DNA of 27,386 bases. Origin: an uncultured Eubacteriales bacterium. Lineage in GTDB: Bacteria; Bacillota; Clostridia; Oscillospirales; Oscillospiraceae. The stretch is from positions 1-27,386 of the forward strand of contig URXW01000024.1 of NCBI GenBank assembly GCA_900551995.1, written 5' to 3'. Both the position numbers and the translations under genes were made by a program. The notes below the pieces were generated by a model. That model was not told the origin of the DNA, ran no database searches, and saw only the letters and a program-made list of their open reading frames with translations. Positions 19,632-27,351 of this stretch are shown one piece after another; position 1 is the first letter of the stretch; each line of letters begins with the position of its first letter.

Positions 19632-21554
19632 TCAGTTCTCTTTTCTGTTCTTCCGCACCATGAGGGCGGTGCCGGTATAGCTGCTGAGAGCCAGAGTCAA
19701 ATACACCAGCGTGCCCTCGTCCGCCGTCTTAGGGGCGGTCATCACTCCGCCCACGGTGAACTCGGCGGTGGCGTTGCCCTCGCTGGACAGGATGGTGACG
19801 GTGTGCTTGCCCGCCGCCAGCGTCCGCAGATAGACCGCCTTCAAATAGACCTCAATGCTGCCCTCCTCGGCGATATAGTTGGCGGGGGCGATGGTCTTGC
19901 CGTCCACCTGCACCCCTTGGAAGCTGCTGAAATTCGCGTAGCTCTTGAAGGTCAGACCGTAGATGCCGCCGCTGTAATCGGTGGCGGACTTGGCATCCGG
20001 CGCGGTGAGCAGGGCGTCAATGCCGGTGGCGGAGCTGCCGCCGGTGTGGTGCCGGTGCCCACCGGGGGTGGGGGCATTTGCCGCAGTGACGGGTCCGACA
20101 TCAAGCACAGGTATGCAGCTGTCTCCCGTGTGGTTATCGTCGTTTATGAACACGGAAATGCGGTAACCCACATCCGCCTCCTGTACCACGTAGGTGGAGG
20201 CTGTCGCGCCCTCGATCGGCGTCTCCGCCTCCCCTATGGAGCGATTCCACTGATACATCAATTCGCCCACTCCGCCGGTGACCACTGCGGTCATTGTCTC
20301 CCCGACCTTGGGTGTGCCCGCGATGGTAACGCTTGCCGGATCCGCGACGCTACCACCGCTGACGGTCACAGTGCAGGTCGCCTTTTTGCCTTCAATGGCT
20401 GCGGTGATGACTGCGGTGCCGGAGCCAACCGCCGTAACGACACCGTTTTCATCCACACCGGCGACCTCCGGCGCATTGGTTTCCCAGCTCACGGTCTTGC
20501 CGGAAGCGTTGTCTGGCTCGACTGTCGCTGTCAAGGTCATGGTCTGGCCTATTGTAAGGTCGGCGGTGGTTTTATCCAGCGTCACGCCGGTGACGCTTGT
20601 ACAAGTCAGATAGAGGATTCCATCCTTCAGCTTCAAGGCATACCCCTTGTCGCTGGTGACCCTTTTCGCATAGTCTGCGGGGACATCGCAGGCAAATGCG
20701 CTATCTATCCCCGAATAAGGACCTGTTCCCGTCGTAATGCCGATTTCACCAGTAAAATCCTTTAGCGAAATGTTCTTACCGGTGCTATTTTTATAGACGT
20801 TGCACGGAGCCTCTGTGCTTCCGTTGCCGGTGATCGTGGTGTTCCCTCCGATGGACAGGGTATCATTATCACAGACGCCGTACTTTGCGTTCCCGGTGAT
20901 GGTGCCGCCGAGGAGCTTGGCTTCACCATTGGCGAATACTCTCACACCGTAGTCTGAGCACCCCATAATGGTGCCGCCATACATGGTGAAACCATCCGGC
21001 ACGGAGACAAAGACTCCCTCAGATGCATTGGTAATCGTTCCGCCGTACATGGTGAACGACGACCCTTCATCTGATACACGCACAGCATACCCTGCGGCTT
21101 TTTTGCTGTTCGCAATGCTTCCGGTGTCTCGGCAGTCGGTCAAGATGAACTGGCTGTTCTTAGGGATACCAATAATACTGAAGCTGTAACCAACATCCGC
21201 CTTGATGCTGTGCCCGTTTAGGCAGAGAACCACGCCATCTTTAGGTTTCCACTCCAGTGTCTCTCCCGCGGGCTCTGTTTTAAGCTCGATGTCGTTTGCC
21301 AAATAATAGTGTCCCGCCTCTGCTGCGCGAAGCTCGGCCTCTGTCTTGATGGGCTTCCAATCTAGTTCCTCGTGTGTACCTTCATGGGTACAGCTTGCAC
21401 CGCAGATGGGGTGGGTTTTATGCGCGGCTTCTTCGCCCCATGCGGTGGTAACAAGGGGATTCGTCATGTCCTCAGACGTGACGAATCTTGCCCCGAGGGG
21501 CAAGAGCGTCGCTACCAGCAGCCACGCCATCAGCCAGCCTGCTATTCTCTTCAT
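19632..21554 (-). CDS. Secreted surface protein with beta-helix-like region, Big_2 Ig domain and sortase-like tail
   Basis: 640 residues. A signal peptide spans about 1-22 (K-R then a hydrophobic core). Residues 65-320 contain strand repeats such as F-T-M-Y-G-G-T-I (168-174 and 189-195) and L-L-G-G-T-I-T (214-220), like the right-handed beta-helix adhesins of gut Clostridia. Residues 321-400 are a bacterial Ig-like Big_2 domain (V-T-G-V-T-L-D-K...V-S-W-E-T-N...A-V-G-S-G-T-A-V-I-T-A). Residues 405-490 are a second Ig-like domain (Y-Q-W-N-R-S), 500-508 a His/Gly-rich linker, 510-603 an X2-like domain (V-D-G-K-T-I...Y-L-K-T-like). The end has A-P-K-T-A-D at 607-612, a hydrophobic stretch and R-K-N-R-K, a non-canonical sortase signal. 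Likely anchored to the wall as an adhesin or glycan binder. AGGAGG precedes ATG; leader promoter not clear. Confidence 0.85.
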   Translation of the reverse strand: MKRIAGWLMAWLLVATLLPLGARFVTSEDMTNPLVTTAWGEEAAHKTHPICGASCTHEGTHEELDWKPIKTEAELRAAEAGHYYLANDIELKTEPAGETLEWKPKDGVVLCLNGHSIKADVGYSFSIIGIPKNSQFILTDCRDTGSIANSKKAAGYAVRVSDEGSSFTMYGGTITNASEGVFVSVPDGFTMYGGTIMGCSDYGVRVFANGEAKLLGGTITGNAKYGVCDNDTLSIGGNTTITGNGSTEAPCNVYKNSTGKNISLKDFTGEIGITTGTGPYSGIDSAFACDVPADYAKRVTSDKGYALKLKDGILYLTCTSVTGVTLDKTTADLTIGQTMTLTATVEPDNASGKTVSWETNAPEVAGVDENGVVTAVGSGTAVITAAIEGKKATCTVTVSGGSVADPASVTIAGTPKVGETMTAVVTGGVGELMYQWNRSIGEAETPIEGATASTYVVQEADVGYRISVFINDDNHTGDSCIPVLDVGPVTAANAPTPGGHRHHTGGSSATGIDALLTAPDAKSATDYSGGIYGLTFKSYANFSSFQGVQVDGKTIAPANYIAEEGSIEVYLKAVYLRTLAAGKHTVTILSSEGNATAEFTVGGVMTAPKTADEGTLVYLTLALSSYTGTALMVRKNRKEN

Positions 21555-21691
21555 TGTATACTCCTCCTTCGCCCGCTGTGGGCGGATGTTATGATGGGGC
21601 TATCATACCAGCTTTTTCCGGCTGTGGCGTCCCGCCGCCGCAAAATGCCGTTTTCTCGCCCTGAAATGCAGCCGGGTACATAGCGGCGGGC

Positions 21692-21727
21692 AAAAAACAG
21701 GGGCGGCATCCGCCGCCCTTGTTTTTT
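21692..21727. terminator. Terminator of mtaB-yfbR
   Basis: AAAAAACAGGGGCGGC-ATCC-GCCGCCCTTGTTTTTT, 16 pairs with one wobble, with T6 in either direction. It starts 23 bases past the yfbR stop. The remaining bases up to 21554 hold only the leader of the surface-protein gene. Confidence 0.9.
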
Positions 21728-21750
21728 CGCTCCAATTCTTGCTCCAAGCC

Positions 21751-22323
21751 TTACTCCAATTCGTCCAGTGTCAGCTGGAACGACGGCAAAAATGTCTCCC
21801 GGAAGTACGTCAGCTCCGGCAGCTGCATCTCGTCCATGGCAGCCGCCGTCTGCGCCGCCGCCTGCCGGAACTCGTTGTTCCCCGCCTTCAGCTCCTCAAG
21901 GCACTTAATGTGCGCCGACAGCTTGTCCGCCGCCTTCACCAGCTCCGCGATCTCCGGATCGGCGGGGTGCAGCGCGTCCTCGTAGGTGGGGCGCAGCTCC
22001 TCCGGCAGCATGGACAGCAGCTTCGCCTCCGCCACCTGCTCCACCGCCTTGTAGGCGTCCCGGATGTCCGGGTTGTAGTACTTGATAGGCGTGGGCATAT
22101 CGCCGGTGAGGATCTCGCCGGCATCGTGGTACAGTGCCGCCACCGCCACCGCCCCGGCGTCCACCTGCCCGCCGAATTTCTCGTTACGCAGCACCGCCAG
22201 TGCGTGCGCCAGCACCGCCACCTGATGGCTGTGCTCCTGAATGTTCTCCCCGAAGCTGTTACGCATCAGCGACCACCGCTGGATGAACCGCATACGGTTG
22301 ATATACGCAAAAAAGTGGTTCAT
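21751..22323 (-). CDS. yfbR: HD-domain 5'-deoxynucleotidase, YfbR family
   Basis: 190 residues, matching YfbR (E. coli about 199), which removes phosphate from deoxyribonucleoside 5'-monophosphates using a divalent metal. The N-terminal Q-R-W-S-L-M-R-N (15-22, with the specificity Arg-Trp) and E-H-S-H-Q-V-A (30-36) are followed by the HD pair His66-Asp67 in L-Y-H-D-A-G-E. The phosphate-site segment T-G-D-M-P-T-P is at 73-79. A later Asp in K-A-A-D-K-L-S-A completes the metal site. The ATG at 22323 lies one base after the mtaB stop, with GGGGAG inside the mtaB end as ribosome binding site, so the two are co-translated. Cytoplasmic nucleotide housekeeping. Confidence 0.88.
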   Translation of the reverse strand: MNHFFAYINRMRFIQRWSLMRNSFGENIQEHSHQVAVLAHALAVLRNEKFGGQVDAGAVAVAALYHDAGEILTGDMPTPIKYYNPDIRDAYKAVEQVAEAKLLSMLPEELRPTYEDALHPADPEIAELVKAADKLSAHIKCLEELKAGNNEFRQAAAQTAAAMDEMQLPELTYFRETFLPSFQLTLDELE

Positions 22324-22324
22324 A

Positions 22325-23608
22325 TTATGTCAACTCCCCTATCAACATTTCGCCGATAATGCCGGTTATTTTTACGTCAAGCACTTTGTTATGTAAATCG
22401 TTCGCCCGGACGCCCACCTCGCAGTAGTTGGGGGCGTGGCCGGTATAATAGCCGTCCTTTTCCTGCTCGAACAGCACCGGGTACACGCGTCCCACGCAGC
22501 CTTGCAGGTACGCTTGGCGCATGGTCTCCGCCGCCTGCGCGGCGCGCCCTGCCCGCTGCTCCTTCACGGCGGAGGGCACCTGCTCCATGGCGGCTGCCTT
22601 GGTGCCGGGGCGGATGGAGTAGGGGAAGATGTGCATGGCGGCGAAGCCGCATTTCTCAATGAACGACAACGTGGCGTCGAACTCCGCCTCCGTCTCGCCG
22701 GGGAAGCCGCAGATCAGATCGGTGGTGATGGCGGGGCGGTCAAAATACCGGTGCAGCAGCGTCACAGATTCGTAAAACCGCGCCGTGTCGTACTTGCGGT
22801 TCATGCGGCGCAGGGTGTCGTCGCAGCCGGATTGCAGCGACAGGTGGAAGTGGGGGCAGAGATTCGGCAGCTGCGCGGCGCGGCGGCAGAAGTCCTCCGT
22901 GACGGTGCGCGGCTCCAGACTGCCCAGCCGCAGGCGCATATCCCCCGCCGCGGCGGACACCGCCTCCAGCAGATCGATGAGCGTCTCGCCGGTTTTCAGG
23001 TCGTGTCCCCAGCCGGAGATCTCGATGCCGGTGAGGACAAGCTCCCGGTAGCCCTCCTGCCGCAGCTGCGCCGTCTGCGTCACCGCCGCCGTCTTGGGCA
23101 GGGAGCGCACGGGCCCCCGTGCATAGGGGATGATGCAGTAGGTGCAGAAGTTGACGCAGCCGTCCTCCACCTTCAGCATGGCGCGGGTGCGCTGCGCCAT
23201 GCCGCCGGCGGGCAGGATCTCAAACTCACGGCGGCGCAGCGCGTCGTCCAGCAGCGTCAGGGGCTGACGCTCCCGCGCCGCCTGCTCGAACAGGTCGAGG
23301 AACGCCATGCGGTCGCCGGTGCCGGCGATGAGGTCGATGTCCAGCGAGGCCGCCTCCGCCGCGTGGGTCTGGACGTAGCAGCCGCACGCCGCCACCACCG
23401 CCGCCGGGTTCAGCTTCCGGCAGCGGCGGATCATCTGCCGGGACTTCTTGTCGCTGACGGCGGTGACGGAGCAGGTGTTGACGATGTAGCCGTCCGCCGC
23501 CGTCTCGAAGGGCACCAGCGTGTGCCCGCGGCGCAGCAGCTCCTGCTCCATCGCCTGTGTCTCGTATTGATTGACCTTGCAGCCCAAGGTGTAGATGGCA
23601 ATACGCAT
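22325..23608 (-). CDS. mtaB: tRNA t6A37 methylthiotransferase MtaB (radical SAM)
   Basis: 427 residues. It adds a methylthio group to t6A at position 37 of ANN-decoding tRNAs, giving ms2t6A. The N-terminal UPF0004 domain carries one 4Fe-4S cluster on Cys10 (L-G-C-K-V-N-Q), Cys46 (N-T-C-S-V-T) and a Cys in A-C-G-C at 75-77. The radical SAM site is C151-x3-C155-x2-C158 in D-G-C-V-N-F-C-T-Y-C. H-L-S-L-Q-S-G-C and G-F-P-G-E-T are further radical SAM strands. A C-terminal TRAM domain covers about 365-427. The start L-G-C-K-V-N-Q and subfamily motifs favour MtaB over MiaB or RimO. AAGGAAAG is upstream; promoter at 23681-23709; yfbR follows in the same unit. Confidence 0.94.
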   Translation of the reverse strand: MRIAIYTLGCKVNQYETQAMEQELLRRGHTLVPFETAADGYIVNTCSVTAVSDKKSRQMIRRCRKLNPAAVVAACGCYVQTHAAEAASLDIDLIAGTGDRMAFLDLFEQAARERQPLTLLDDALRRREFEILPAGGMAQRTRAMLKVEDGCVNFCTYCIIPYARGPVRSLPKTAAVTQTAQLRQEGYRELVLTGIEISGWGHDLKTGETLIDLLEAVSAAAGDMRLRLGSLEPRTVTEDFCRRAAQLPNLCPHFHLSLQSGCDDTLRRMNRKYDTARFYESVTLLHRYFDRPAITTDLICGFPGETEAEFDATLSFIEKCGFAAMHIFPYSIRPGTKAAAMEQVPSAVKEQRAGRAAQAAETMRQAYLQGCVGRVYPVLFEQEKDGYYTGHAPNYCEVGVRANDLHNKVLDVKITGIIGEMLIGELT

Positions 23609-23680
23609 CTTGCACTTTCCTTTTTTCTATCGTATAATGTATTTTTGCGGGCGGCGCATACCGCCGCTTTTGTTCGGTTT

Positions 23681-23709
23681 ATTATACTGTATTTCGCCGC
23701 GTCTTGCAA
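23681..23709 (-). promoter_or_regulatory. Promoter of mtaB-yfbR
   Basis: Minus strand: TTGCAA (23704-23709), 17-base spacer, TATAAT (23681-23686). The leader holds a GCGGCG-GTATG-CGCCGC hairpin near 23650-23668. The promoter lies only about 40 bases from the divergent cysteine desulfurase start. Confidence 0.72.
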
Positions 23710-23745
23710 GCCGCGGTTTCAGAAAGTCGTTTCAGGAGGCCTCCC

Positions 23746-24879
23746 ATGATCTATCTCGACAACGCCGCCACCACGCCGGTGCCCAAGGCTGTGGCGGACG
23801 CCATGTATGACGTGCTGACGCACCGCTTCGGCAATCCCTCCTCCCAGTACCCCGCCGGAACGGAGATGAAAAAAGCCGTGGAGGGCTGGCGCGCCGTCGT
23901 CGCCGACGCGCTGCACTGTGAATCGTCGCGGCTGTACTTCACCTCCTGCGGCACGGAGAGCGACAACTGGGCGATACAAGCCGCCCTGTGGCAGAACCGT
24001 CACCGGGGCAGGCACATCATCACCACCGCCGTGGAGCACAGTGCCATTCTGGAGCCGTGCAAGCTCCTCGCCCAGCAGGGGTACGAGGTCACGTACCTCA
24101 AGCCCGACCGTACCGGGCAGATCACTGCGGCGCAGGTGGCGGACGCCCTGCGGGATGACACCGCGCTGGTGTCCGTCATGCTGGTGAACAACGAGACGGG
24201 CTGCGTATTCCCCGTGGAGGAGATCGCCGCGCTGCTGCGCCGGCGCGGCTCCGACGCGCTGCTGCACTGTGACGCGGTGCAGGGGTTTTTGAAGGTGCCC
24301 TGCGACCCGGAGGGCTGGGGCGTGGACATGATGAGCCTGTCCGCCCACAAGCTGGGCGGTCCCAAGGGGATCGGCGCGCTGTATATCGGGCAGCGTGTGC
24401 GGAATCCCCGCCCGCTGCTGCCCGGCGGCGGACAGGAGCGGGGCGTCCGCTCCGGCACGGAGGCGACGGCGCAGATCGCCGGCTTCGCCAAGGCGGTGGA
24501 GCTGCGGCGGGAGGACTACGAGGGCAAGCTCGCCCACATGGCCGCCTTGAAGGACTACTGCCGGACGCAGCTGCTGACCATCGACGGCATGGTCTGCGTC
24601 GGCGAGGGCACCGCGCCCCACATTCTGGCGATGTCGCTGGTGGGCTATCCCAGCGGCAACATCGTCACCGATCTGGGGGCGCAGGGCATCTGCATCTCCG
24701 CAGGCTCCGCCTGCCATCAGGGGAAGGCGAGCCATGTGGTCTCCGCTCTGGGGCTGGACAAAAAGACTGCCGCCGGCGTTATCCGCATCTCCTTCTCCCC
24801 CGACAATACGGAAGCGGACGTGGACGCGCTTTGCCGCGCACTGAAGTCCCACCGGGACTCCCGCTTCCCCATGCTTTAA
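23746..24879 (+). CDS. Cysteine desulfurase family protein (NifS/IscS-like)
   Basis: 377 residues, a PLP-dependent class V aminotransferase-fold enzyme that takes sulfur from cysteine and hands it on as persulfide. Start Y-L-D-N-A-A-T-T-P is standard. His98 (V-E-H-S-A) stacks on PLP, Asp176 (H-C-D-A-V-Q) holds the pyridine nitrogen, Lys202 in S-A-H-K-L-G-G-P-K-G forms the Schiff base, and Cys323 in S-A-G-S-A-C-H-Q-G-K is the persulfide carrier. R-S-G-T-E at 235-239 is typical. AGGAGG lies before the ATG. Divergent from mtaB, whose product needs Fe-S clusters and sulfur, a plausible functional pairing. No IscU or ThiI gene is adjacent, so the acceptor is unknown. MATE follows after 25 bases. 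Confidence 0.93.
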   Translation: MIYLDNAATTPVPKAVADAMYDVLTHRFGNPSSQYPAGTEMKKAVEGWRAVVADALHCESSRLYFTSCGTESDNWAIQAALWQNRHRGRHIITTAVEHSAILEPCKLLAQQGYEVTYLKPDRTGQITAAQVADALRDDTALVSVMLVNNETGCVFPVEEIAALLRRRGSDALLHCDAVQGFLKVPCDPEGWGVDMMSLSAHKLGGPKGIGALYIGQRVRNPRPLLPGGGQERGVRSGTEATAQIAGFAKAVELRREDYEGKLAHMAALKDYCRTQLLTIDGMVCVGEGTAPHILAMSLVGYPSGNIVTDLGAQGICISAGSACHQGKASHVVSALGLDKKTAAGVIRISFSPDNTEADVDALCRALKSHRDSRFPML

Positions 24880-24904
24880 TTCTGTTTTCTTAATGAGGTG
24901 AACC

Positions 24905-26305
24905 ATGCTGCAAGCCCTGAAGCGCGACAAGGCGTTTTATACCTACCTGGCGCGGCTGACCGCGCCCATCGCCCTGCAAAATCTGATCACGTTCTCGCTG
25001 GGTCTTATTGACACGCTGATGGTCAGCCGTCTGGGCAACAACGAGATGGCGGCGGTGACAGCTGCCAACGTGCCGGTGTTCCTGCTGATCTCCGTGGTGT
25101 TCGGCGTACAGTCCGGCGTCGGCATACTCATCAGCCAGTACTGGGGCAAGCGCGATCTGAAGAGCATCAGCCGCGCCATCGGCGTGGCGGCGTTCCTCGG
25201 AACGGGGCTGTCCCTGCTGATCGCCCTCGTGCTGTTCCTCTGGCCGGTGCAGATCATGGATCTGATGAGCAACAAGCACCATCTCTCCCTGCTGGGCGCG
25301 CCGTATCTGCGTCTGATCGGCTTCTCTTACGTGTTCAATATGCTCTCGTCCATCTACGTCAGTGCCCAGCGCAGCGTGGAAAACTCCTCCTTCGGCATGA
25401 AGCTGTTCGGGATGTCCACGGTGCTGAACACCGGGCTGAACTTCGTGCTGATCTTCGGTAAGCTGGGCTTCCCCGCGCTGGGCGTGGAGGGCGCGGCTAT
25501 CGCCACGCTGATCTCCCGTGTGGCGGAGTTTGTCGTCTGCCTCGTCTGCGCGGTACGCAGCAAGGTCATTCCCCTTGACCGCAAAGCCCTGCTGCATCCC
25601 GGCGGAGAGATGTTCCGCCGCTTCGTGAAATACTCCTCCCCTGTGCTGGTGAACGAGCTGTTCTGGGGGCTGGGCAACAGCCTGCTGACGGTCATTCTCG
25701 GTCACATGGTCATCTCCGTGGAGTTTCTGGCAGCCAACGCCGTCATGGGCAATCTGAACCGTCTGTTCCTTGTGGTCTGCTTCGGTCTTGGTGCCGCCAC
25801 CGCCGTTATTATGGGCAAAGCCATCGGCGAGGGCGAAAGCCGGGAAGCTCTGATGTCCCTTGCCAAAACGCTGTCGTGGGTGACGATCCTGGTGGGCACG
25901 GTGCTGGCAGCCGTCGCACTGCTCCTTGTGCCGCTGCTGTTCCAGCCGCTGATCTTCCCCCTGTTCAAGCTGTACGACCTCAGTGCCCACCTTGCCACCA
26001 CCCTTGCGGTGACGGGCTTCGCCTGCATCCCCTTCCACGCCTACTCCATCTCCGCCGTCACCGGTATCCTGCGGGCGGGCGGCGATGTGTTCTGGTCCAC
26101 GGCACTGGATCTGGGTCCCCAGTGGCTGGTGGCTCTGCCGCTGACGGCTGTGCTGGCTCTGGTGCTGAACGCAGACCCGTGGCTGGTGTCCCTCGCCATT
26201 CAGGTGGAGAGCTTCGTCAAGTGCCCCGTCTGTCTGTGGCGCATACGCTCCGCCAAGTGGATCCACGACGTAACGCTGCCGGAGCGCGGCATGGAGGAAC
26301 GCTGA
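24905..26305 (+). CDS. MATE-family multidrug efflux transporter
   Basis: 466 residues with about 12 membrane helices in two homologous halves. MATE proteins expel cationic or other drugs and metabolites in exchange for Na+ or H+. Visible features: A-P-I-A-L-Q-N-L-I near 20-28, G-L-I-D-T-L-M-V-S-R-L-G at 33-44, G-V-Q-S-G-V-G-I-L-I-S-Q-Y-W-G in the first half, and the matching segments S-S-P-V-L-V-N-E-L-F and F-G-L-G-A-A-T-A-V-I-M-G-K in the second. GAGGTG precedes ATG. The gene lies 25 bases after the cysteine desulfurase gene with no terminator, so they probably share a transcript. Substrate cannot be read from sequence. Confidence 0.92.
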   Translation: MLQALKRDKAFYTYLARLTAPIALQNLITFSLGLIDTLMVSRLGNNEMAAVTAANVPVFLLISVVFGVQSGVGILISQYWGKRDLKSISRAIGVAAFLGTGLSLLIALVLFLWPVQIMDLMSNKHHLSLLGAPYLRLIGFSYVFNMLSSIYVSAQRSVENSSFGMKLFGMSTVLNTGLNFVLIFGKLGFPALGVEGAAIATLISRVAEFVVCLVCAVRSKVIPLDRKALLHPGGEMFRRFVKYSSPVLVNELFWGLGNSLLTVILGHMVISVEFLAANAVMGNLNRLFLVVCFGLGAATAVIMGKAIGEGESREALMSLAKTLSWVTILVGTVLAAVALLLVPLLFQPLIFPLFKLYDLSAHLATTLAVTGFACIPFHAYSISAVTGILRAGGDVFWSTALDLGPQWLVALPLTAVLALVLNADPWLVSLAIQVESFVKCPVCLWRIRSAKWIHDVTLPERGMEER

Positions 26306-26348
26306 ATCAATCATTATGTAAACCTTTCATCAAGAGGGAGGCTCACCC

Positions 26349-27278
26349 ATGGACTACACCACCACACCGCGCCGCCGCGCCAGACGCCGCCGCGGTCTTC
26401 CGCCGATACTGCTGCTGATGGCGGCGGCCATCGTGCTCACCGCATTACTGTCGGCGGTGCTGCTGTCCCTCCGCAGCCGCCCCCGGACGGAGACGGTGCC
26501 CGACCCTCACGAGGGACAGGTGTACATCAACGACGGCTTCAACATGGTCTGGCTAACGCCCCATGAGGGCGTGCCCGTCGCCGGGATGAAGCCGGAGGAC
26601 TTCCGCCGGGACGAGGATGAGGACGGCACTCCCGGTGCCCGTGTCCGCTACATAGGGGCGGACTACGCCACGCGCTGGGGCGTGGACGTGTCCAACCACC
26701 AGGGAAGTATCGACTGGAACGCTCTGAAAAAGCAGGGCATCGACTTCGCCTATCTGCGTATCGGGCTGCGGGGCTACGGCGAAGCCGGCACCCTGTACGC
26801 CGACCGCTCCTTCGAGAGCTACTACGCCGGCGCGAAGGCCGCCGGTATCGACGTGGGCGTGTATATGTTCTCACAGGCCACCTCTCTGCGGGAGGCGGCT
26901 GACGAGGCTCTCCACACCCTGCGGCTGCTGCGCGGGCGCACGCTCGATCTGCCGGTATACTACGATTGGGAGCCGGTGCACACCGACGATTCCCGCACTG
27001 CCCAGAACGCAGACCTGCTCCTGACGGCGCAGGCGCGCACCTTCTGCTCCCTTATAGAAAAGGGCGGCTACCGTGCCGGGGTCTACATGAACCGGCAGCA
27101 GGGGTACTACCGCTACGACCTGACCGCCCTGTCGCCCTACAAGCTGTGGATCGCCGACTACGGCGACTATCCGGATTTCTACTACCGCTTTGATGTGTGG
27201 CAGTACGACGCCGAGGCGCAGCTTGACGGCATAAAGGAGATCGTTGACCTGAACGTGGAGTTCGTCCCTGTTGGTTGA
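26349..27278 (+). CDS. Membrane-anchored GH25 lysozyme (muramidase)
   Basis: 309 residues. The first 18 residues are very basic (R-R-R-A-R-R-R-R), followed by one hydrophobic helix at about 19-42, giving a type II membrane anchor with the enzyme outside. Residues 50-105 are a short linker domain. Residues 108-309 form the GH25 muramidase barrel that cuts N-acetylmuramic acid to N-acetylglucosamine links: G-V-D-V-S-N-H-Q-G at 111-119 (Asp113), Y-D-W-E-P at 205-209 (Asp206 and catalytic Glu208), G-V-Y-M-N, L-W-I-A-D-Y and D-V-W-Q-Y near the end. No wall-binding repeats are present. GAGGGAGG precedes the ATG. It is 43 bases after the MATE gene. It likely takes part in the cell's own wall turnover. 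Confidence 0.92.
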   Translation: MDYTTTPRRRARRRRGLPPILLLMAAAIVLTALLSAVLLSLRSRPRTETVPDPHEGQVYINDGFNMVWLTPHEGVPVAGMKPEDFRRDEDEDGTPGARVRYIGADYATRWGVDVSNHQGSIDWNALKKQGIDFAYLRIGLRGYGEAGTLYADRSFESYYAGAKAAGIDVGVYMFSQATSLREAADEALHTLRLLRGRTLDLPVYYDWEPVHTDDSRTAQNADLLLTAQARTFCSLIEKGGYRAGVYMNRQQGYYRYDLTALSPYKLWIADYGDYPDFYYRFDVWQYDAEAQLDGIKEIVDLNVEFVPVG

Positions 27279-27285
27279 CATAAAA

Positions 27286-27309
27286 AAGAACCGGCTTTCG
27301 CCGGTTCTT
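27286..27309. terminator. Hairpin terminator behind the GH25 gene
   Basis: AAGAACCGGC-TTTC-GCCGGTTCTT, a perfect 10-bp stem preceded by AAAA and followed by a weak T-tract, starting seven bases after the stop. Confidence 0.7.
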
Positions 27310-27310
27310 C

Positions 27311-27350
27311 CAGGCTGTCGAAAAAGCCGCTGGCTTTTCTCGACAGCCTG
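27311..27350. repeat. Long hairpin with 18 paired bases
   Basis: CAGGCTGTCGA (27311-27321) pairs with TCGACAGCCTG (27340-27350), and AAAAGCC (27322-27328) with GGCTTTT (27332-27338); one unpaired C, loop GCT. No U-tract follows. It directly abuts the REP-like copy to the right and may be part of the same intergenic repeat. Confidence 0.6.
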
Positions 27351-27351
27351 A

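Noticed and set aside
24890..26314. 474-codon minus-strand frame opposite the MATE gene
   Set aside because: Antisense shadow with His/Gln-rich composition.
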